DNA of 64,000 nt from Colletotrichum lupini (taxonomy: Eukaryota; Ascomycota; Sordariomycetes; Glomerellales; Glomerellaceae), in the NCBI RefSeq assembly GCF_023278565.1, contig NC_064682.1, positions 744,001 to 808,000 on the forward strand, given 5' to 3'. The notes beneath the pieces are model-generated. The model worked only from the letters and a program-made list of their open reading frames with translations, was not told the DNA's origin and ran no database searches. Positions within the stretch are counted from its first letter, which is position 1; each line of letters begins with the position of its first letter. A program made the position numbers and the translations under genes. This document shows, piece by piece, positions 57,593 to 64,000 of this stretch.

Positions 57593-59690
57593 TATATATG
57601 TTATTTATAATACTAACTTTTTTTTTTTTTAACTTATAATTATATTATTATTATATACATATACCCTTGCTTTTTATTTCTATACTCGCGTTTTTATACG
57701 TACGTATTATTAAAAAAGGATCTTTATTAATAATATCGTTTTTATTTAAATATTATTAAAATAATTAATTAAAAACTATACTCATATTACTATAATACGA
57801 GAGGCTAAGAAGTATAAGTACGAGGCTACGGCTTTAAAAAAAAGTAATAGCTCCCCTAGCCCCTTTTATAAACCCGAAATAAGTAAGTAATATTCTCTTA
57901 TTTGATATTTTAATTATAATATAGTTTTTATTTATTTGATATTAATTTAACTATTTTATTTAATAAGTAATAGCTTTATAATTAAACGAGTTATTTAGGA
58001 GGGTAGCGGAGGTAAAGAGGGTTTATAACCCCTTTCCTCGCTCCTTTTTAAAAGTTAAAAAGACGTCCTCGTTTTTTAAAAAAATAGTATAAATAAAGAG
58101 GGTTTATAACCCCCTCCCTTACCTCTTTTTAAAAGATTTAAAATAATTAACTATATATAAAATACTTTTCTAATTATTATCGTTTATAAAATTAATTCTT
58201 AATAATAGACCCTCTTAGTACTATTTTTAGTACTAAGGTTCAATACGAGCTAGTACTTTTACTTCCCCCGTCCGGTTATAAATACTTTAAGTATATTAAA
58301 AACGCCCTTAATAACCGTTCGGATAGTACGTACCTCCCGGGTTTATATATTAATAATAAATACTAACGCTACTAAACTTATAAAAAGTCGGGTTATACCC
58401 CTATTTTTAAAATATATATACGGTTCTTAAGTATAAAGTTCTTATATTTTAAATAAGAAGTAATAAAAAAGTTAGTAATAGCTATAGTTATTAATATAGA
58501 ACTACTTATATTTTATAAAATAAGTTCTAAGCCGTCCTCGTTCTATTTATTATTTATAATTTAATATATAAACCCTAATTTATATAATAATAACGTTATA
58601 TAAGGCCTTTAAGTACGACGGTCTTTTAAATAAATAAAAAAGTAAGGGGGTTTATATAAACGAGGTCTTAATAAGAGAGGTATTTATAAGCGCTCTTTTT
58701 ATACTAGAAATATTATTAAAAAAACTTATTAAGGACGTAATAGTATTAGCTATTTTATTTATAAAAGTAAATAGTATCTAAATCGGAATTAATACTTTTA
58801 TTAGTTTATATATCCGTCTAAGTATATAACTTATATTAAAGTCTTTTTTAAATAAATACGCGCTTACTTTTTTAAATAAATAACCTTTTTTTAAGTAACT
58901 TAACGGGGTTATTAATATAATTTTATATTCCTTAGCTATAGGCTATGTTTTTTAATTAAGAACTAGGCCCCCCGGGCCGTTTTATTACTTTTTAAACGTC
59001 CCCTCGTCTAGTATAATTATTTTTTATATATCTCTTATATTTAAGAATAGTATAAAATACTCGAACTTCGCTCTAAAAAGGTTTTTTATAAGACTATTAG
59101 TTAGTATTTTATTTATTAATATATAAACTATTTAAAATAAGCCTCTTAGATATTTTTATTATAGCTATATATTTTAAATATTAACGTAGTATAAGTAAAT
59201 TAAAATACGTTCCCCTTTTTTTATTACGAGTCTAATTATTTAATAATTATTATAATATATTTTTTATATATTACTAAGCTCGAGCGAGATATTTTTAAAA
59301 AGGTATTTAAGAGCGAGTATTTCTTTAGTTATATATTCTAAACTTAGTAATTCGGCCTCTATAATTAACGTAGTTATTATATTTTAATAAGCTACTTTTT
59401 ATTAAACGAGGCTATTAAAAAAGGAAATTATAAAACTTTATAAAAATCTTTAGGTCTTTTTATTATTTATAAATAAAGCGTTACTTATAATTAATAATAC
59501 TTAGCTACCCCCCGAGATCCCGAAGTATATTATTAAGTATTATATATAAAAAAGGTATTATATAACCTAATTTATAATAGAATAATATTAATAAGACGGG
59601 TTTATTAAGAATTAAGAGAGTAAAGTATATATAAAAATAATATTAGGCCGAATTATAATTATTATATATAATATTAATCTAACCTTTTTT
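57593..59690. other. Unassigned AT-rich repeat-derived DNA
   Basis: RIP-like composition with occasional GC-richer islands, for example near 58.0-58.1 kb (two GGGTTTATAACCCC-type segments) and 58.97 kb. No domain could be read on either strand with confidence. Probably remnants of one or more elements, one of which may have been the insertion site of the Fot1-like transposon. Confidence 0.4.
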
Positions 59691-62600
59691 TAAAAAAACT
59701 TAGTTTTATTTAGAAATATTATTACGAAAGGGATCTTAAAATAGGTCGGAACGCTACTATATTAACTTAATTAACTAAAGACTTAACGTAAAGAGGGAAA
59801 AAAAAATTAATAAGTAAAAGCTAATAGGCTAGCCCTTTAGGCCTAGCGGTCTAGCTCGTTATATAATTATTAAAAGCTTAGTTTTATAACTTAAAGCTAA
59901 GTTATAGGGCTTATAAGGCCCTAGTACTTATTATTATAATATTACCCCCCCCTTTATATTAGAGGGCACTATCCGTAGTATTAAAAAATAAACCTTTAAA
60001 TTACCTCTTATTTTAATAAATCTATAGTTATAATTATTATTATTATATTATTATTATTCCTTAGTAATAGCGAATTACTAGCTATAATAGCTTTTATTTA
60101 TATATTTAGGTTTTATAGCGGGCCCTTAGTAATTAAGTATTAATAATAAAATACTTAAAGCGCTACTAACGTATACTTAAAGCTCTTTATATTATATTAA
60201 ATTAGATCCGTATTATACCCCTTTTAATTTACTTAGTATTATAGTTTTCCTTTATATAAGCATAATTTAACGACCTTTAAGACCTCGTACTCTAATTCGC
60301 TATTATTATTAATAATTAATAATAATAAGTTTTAGTTTTATTTAAATAATAGGTCGTTAGTAGCCTTTTTAAGCTTATTTAAATAAAAAACTAAGTATAT
60401 TTAGCTATTTATTAATAATTTTATAATCTATATACCCCCTTATTTAGTATTAATAATAGGCTATAGCCCGGCTTATAACTATTATAGTCTATTTATATTA
60501 GCGGATTTTAAATACAAGGTATTAATAAAGACTTAGTCTCTTAGCTTTAGGTCGTCCGGGTATTAATAATAGTTAATATACCTCTTATATTATACTTAAA
60601 TAACCTTTATATTACCCCTAATAATCTCTTAGGCCTTATATATTCCCTAGGCTATATACTACGTATTAATATAGTTTAGCTTCTTTTTTATAAAACTAAA
60701 TTAGTAAGTTTAGTTAGATTAATTAAAAGAGAGCTATAGTTAACGACTGAATTTTATTTTATATAATAATAGCCCTATAGTTTTATTAAGCTAAGTAATA
60801 TAAGTAAAGTCGATTATAAGTAGTATATTACTTTAGTTATCTTAGTATTAATTAACTAATAGTTTTAACTATTATAAGATATATTAGTTTAGTACTTTTA
60901 TTTAACTATTTATTTAGGGGTAGTCGGCTATTAATAGCTATAACTTAACCTTATAAATCTTATAAAGCTCCCCCTAGAAATTAAAAATAAATTAAGGGCC
61001 TCGGTTTAATATAATAATCTTTACTAAGCTAAAAATAGGTAGTACTTATTTATAAAATATTTAGCTTATATTTTTTATTATAGTAACTTTATAATAAAGA
61101 ATATATATTACCCTCTTATTTAAATAGTTTATTATTATTTAAATATTATTAAATCCTTTTTAATTAATAAGGATAGTTATAAAGTTAATAAAAATATATT
61201 ATTATAAGTAATTAAATATTAAAAGTAGCCTTAGTTCCCCCGGGGGCTTATTATATAGCTTTTATAATTATTAATAAGTATAATAGTTCTATATATATTA
61301 ATAAGTATTTATTATTAAGCCCGGCTAGTAATATTACTATTTAATTATTTTTATAACTTTATTATACCCTAAGTAAGCGAGGAGCTTTTACTCGTAGACT
61401 TTATAAATAATTATAATATAAAAGTTCTTTTTTTTTAGGTATTATAAGCTTCTTATTTATTATTAATAATTTATTATTTTAAATATACTAGCGCTTATAC
61501 CCTTTAGTTACTAATACTTATATTAATATAAAAAACGCTATAATAAGGTCTTTATTAAGTTTTAAAATCTTCTCTATTAATAAGTACCCCTAGAGCTCGT
61601 TTTTTAGTAAAAGCGAGCTAATTATAAACTATAATTAACTAATTATAGTACTTAATAATACTTATAGCTCTATTATAATATTAAGAAATAGTAGTCTTAA
61701 TAATAAGAGGACTTAGGTCCTATTAGCCTTTTTTAGTACTTATTAAGTATAAATATTTTCTATTTTTCGTAATAGGGCATTAGTTAGTACGTTTTTTTTT
61801 TTAAATAATAATAAATTTAAAAATTAAAGTTCGCTAATATATTAGCCTAGCGGGCTTATTATAAGTTAAGTGGGCGCTTAGTTATAAAACATAGTAATAG
61901 TTAATAATTTATAATAATATCGAACTTATACTTATAGTTTATAAGCTCCGCGCGCTATGTTTTTAAATATAATATTATTATTAATATCTTTTTATTATAA
62001 ATAGTATAATTAAGCTTTATACTACTTATTATTTTTAAATAAAAAGCTACTAAGTATTATAACTTATTATTTTTTCATTATTATAATAGCGCTTTAGTAT
62101 ATACTAAATTAAAAGCGTCGGTTTTTAGTTACGTTAATAGCTCTAGTTTAAAGTAGTAAAGGATTAGTACTAATATTAATACTAATTTTATAATTTTAAA
62201 AGCCGTTTTATAATTAGTACTAAAGTTAAAAAGAACTCCTTTACCCGTTAGTTTTATAAGGGGCCTAGCTAAGTAGCCGTAATCCTTTATAAATCTCTTA
62301 TAAAAGTTATAAAACCCGAGGAAAGACTAAATACCTTTAAATAATATAAGTAGCTTCTAGTTTTTAATTATAAAGACTTTCTTTTTATTAAGCTATATAC
62401 TTTTTATAAAAACTACGAAGCCTAAGTACTTTATAAAAATAATACTAAATTCGTACTTTTTAATATCTACTTATAAGCCTATTTTTTATAAATAGTTTAG
62501 TACTTTAGTAACGTACTTTTAGTATTAGAGGGGGTTATTTAAGAAGATTAAGATATTATTTATATACGCTATATAGAAGTCGTTTAGGTACTTTATTAGT

Positions 62601-64000
62601 ATTTTATTTATATATTATTAATACGTAGTAAGCTTATTATAGAGCCTAAAGGGTACTATTTTATATTTATATACCCCGTAGTAGGTTTTAAACGTTATTA
62701 AGTCCTTAAAGGCTAGGTCGAAGTAAATATAATAAAAAGCTTATTTAATATTTAATTTAATAAATACTTTTATCCTACTTAGCTACGCGAGGGTTTTATT
62801 AATAAGTAATAATAAGTAATAGTCTTTTTTTATAACCTTATTTAGCTTATAAAAATTAATATAGAAGCGTAAAATACTATTATACTTTTTTATAAATAGC
62901 GTCGGTAATATAAAAAGAGTATTACTTAGCTTAATAAATCCTTTTTATAAATACTTTAATAAATAAGCTCTTATAGCCTCTAACTCTAGTACTAATTATT
63001 TATATAAAAGGTAATAAGTTAGCTTCTCTTTATTACTATTTAAGAGCTCGATTTTATAATTATATAGCTTATAAAGTATAAATATATTACTAATTACTTT
63101 ATTAAAAACGTTAGTCTAGGGCTATAAGTACTTTAATAAGTTAGTTATTATAAAGTCGCGAGTAACTTAGTTATTATTATATAAGAGGTCTACCTCCTCC
63201 TTTTTATTTTTTATAATACGGTCTAGCTTATAAAATAATATAAAGCTTATTTTAACGTCGTTCTACTTTAGGTTCTTTTTAAATATAAGAGCACTAATAA
63301 AAATAATATTTATTTATAATACTATTAAGTATAGTTTCTATTATTTAACCCTCTTTATAGGGGTAATAGTAATACTATTAAGGGTGCGTTTTATTTTTTT
63401 TATATCTTTAACCTTATTTAACTATTATATTTAATAAGCTATTATTTTTAATAAGCGTAATAATATTTTAATTAATATACCCTTTACTTACTATTACTAA
63501 AGCTTTTAATTATAATAGGTTATATTTATTTTAAATAGGTCTTATTAATAGTTAGCGTTAATTTAGTATTATATATTAATAACTTCTAGGGTATATAGGT
63601 CCTCAATATCCCTAATAATAATAAAAAGCGTCTTTTATAATAATAGGTCCTTAGGCTATATTAACTATTAGTAGCGAATATTAGGGTTTACCCTATAGTA
63701 TTCGAACTATTTTTACTTTAAGATTAAGTCGTAATAGCCCGTATTAAGCTAAAAAAGGGGTACTTTTAAAAGGACCTATTAATTAATATATAAGTTAATA
63801 GTTTATACTACGCTAGTATTATCTAATTACTCTTTATTAAACTTAATAATAGGGATTAAGTATAGTAATTTATAGGATAGGGCCGCGTAGAACCGCTATA
63901 ATAAAGGGGTTATATAATTATTTATAAATCTATACTTATTAGCTCCCGTATTAAGTAAGGCTCTTAAATAAATTTTATATTTATTAAATACTAATATAAG
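59691..64000 (-). mobile_element. Ty3/gypsy retrotransposon, partial, RIP-degraded
   Basis: Minus-strand element that continues past the right end of the window. A polypurine tract AAAGGGGGGGG (minus, 59955-59945) is followed by what should be the start of the 3' LTR (TAATATTATAATAATAAG, from 59944 downward); the far LTR end is not determinable without the other LTR. The reverse transcriptase is readable near 62.2-63.0 kb, and the usual order puts RNase H and integrase between it and the LTR. Gag and the 5' LTR would lie beyond 64 kb. Confidence 0.65.
62180..62980 (-). pseudogene. Gypsy reverse transcriptase remnant
   Basis: Read on the minus strand with stops ignored: FYASILIFISQI at the substrate-strand block, DLAFKDLITFKT, YKYKIVPFRLYN (family form PFGL), YIAYINNI for the YxDD active site (Asp pair read as Asn-Asn, near 62.55 kb), KYEFSV and SFLGFYNFYRRFI. 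Block order and spacing match Ty3/gypsy pol. Non-functional. Confidence 0.7.

Noticed and set aside
1..64000. CRISPR arrays, operons, ribosome binding sites
   Set aside because: Introns, RIP and fungal families show nuclear eukaryotic DNA; no regularly spaced repeat-spacer pattern was seen.

Overview
This window is nuclear DNA of a filamentous ascomycete (Pezizomycotina). The evidence is short GT-AG introns of about 50-110 bp with CTAAC-like branch points, a Zn2Cys6 regulator, fungal-only families (DUF4246, DUF6640, rhodopsin-like membrane proteins), and two AT-rich blocks of transposons with the dense C-to-T/G-to-A change typical of repeat-induced point mutation (RIP). A Sordariomycete such as a Colletotrichum-like plant associate would fit, but the genus cannot be fixed from the sequence alone.

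Layout. 0.7-23 kb is ordinary GC-balanced DNA. It holds an APH-fold kinase-like protein, two proteins of unknown function, a DUF4246 protein, a mucin-like surface protein broken by two in-frame TGA codons, a membrane-anchored SGNH-like protein, a DUF6640 membrane protein, an NmrA-like gene with a one-base frameshift, and a pair of secreted-protein genes lying tail to tail. One of these secreted-protein genes is split by a 321-bp tRNA-related repeat element. 23.7-30.6 kb is one complete Ty1/copia retrotransposon with 227-bp LTRs and a 5-bp target duplication, destroyed inside by RIP. 30.6-55.2 kb is gene-bearing again. It contains a hidden 48-residue six-cysteine secreted peptide, a Zn2Cys6 regulator divergent from a hydrolase/NTF2-like gene, two unknown proteins, two rhodopsin-family membrane proteins, a short-chain dehydrogenase and a frame-broken BAHD/trichothecene-acetyltransferase-like gene. 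55.2-64 kb is a second RIP-degraded block, with a Fot1/pogo DNA transposon and part of a Ty3/gypsy element on the minus strand that runs off the window.

How the parts relate. The regulator at 33.5-35.9 kb and the hydrolase/NTF2-like gene at 36.6-38.0 kb share one 690-bp promoter region and are the best candidate for a regulator-target pair. The dehydrogenase, membrane protein and acyltransferase remnant at 49-55 kb could be what is left of a small metabolic cluster next to the AT-rich block, but no core biosynthetic enzyme is present. Three genes of otherwise good quality carry frame or stop lesions, so either gene decay near transposon-rich DNA or sequence errors should be considered. Exon boundaries were worked out by hand from splice signals and frame continuity; family names come from recognising conserved motifs, not from a database search.
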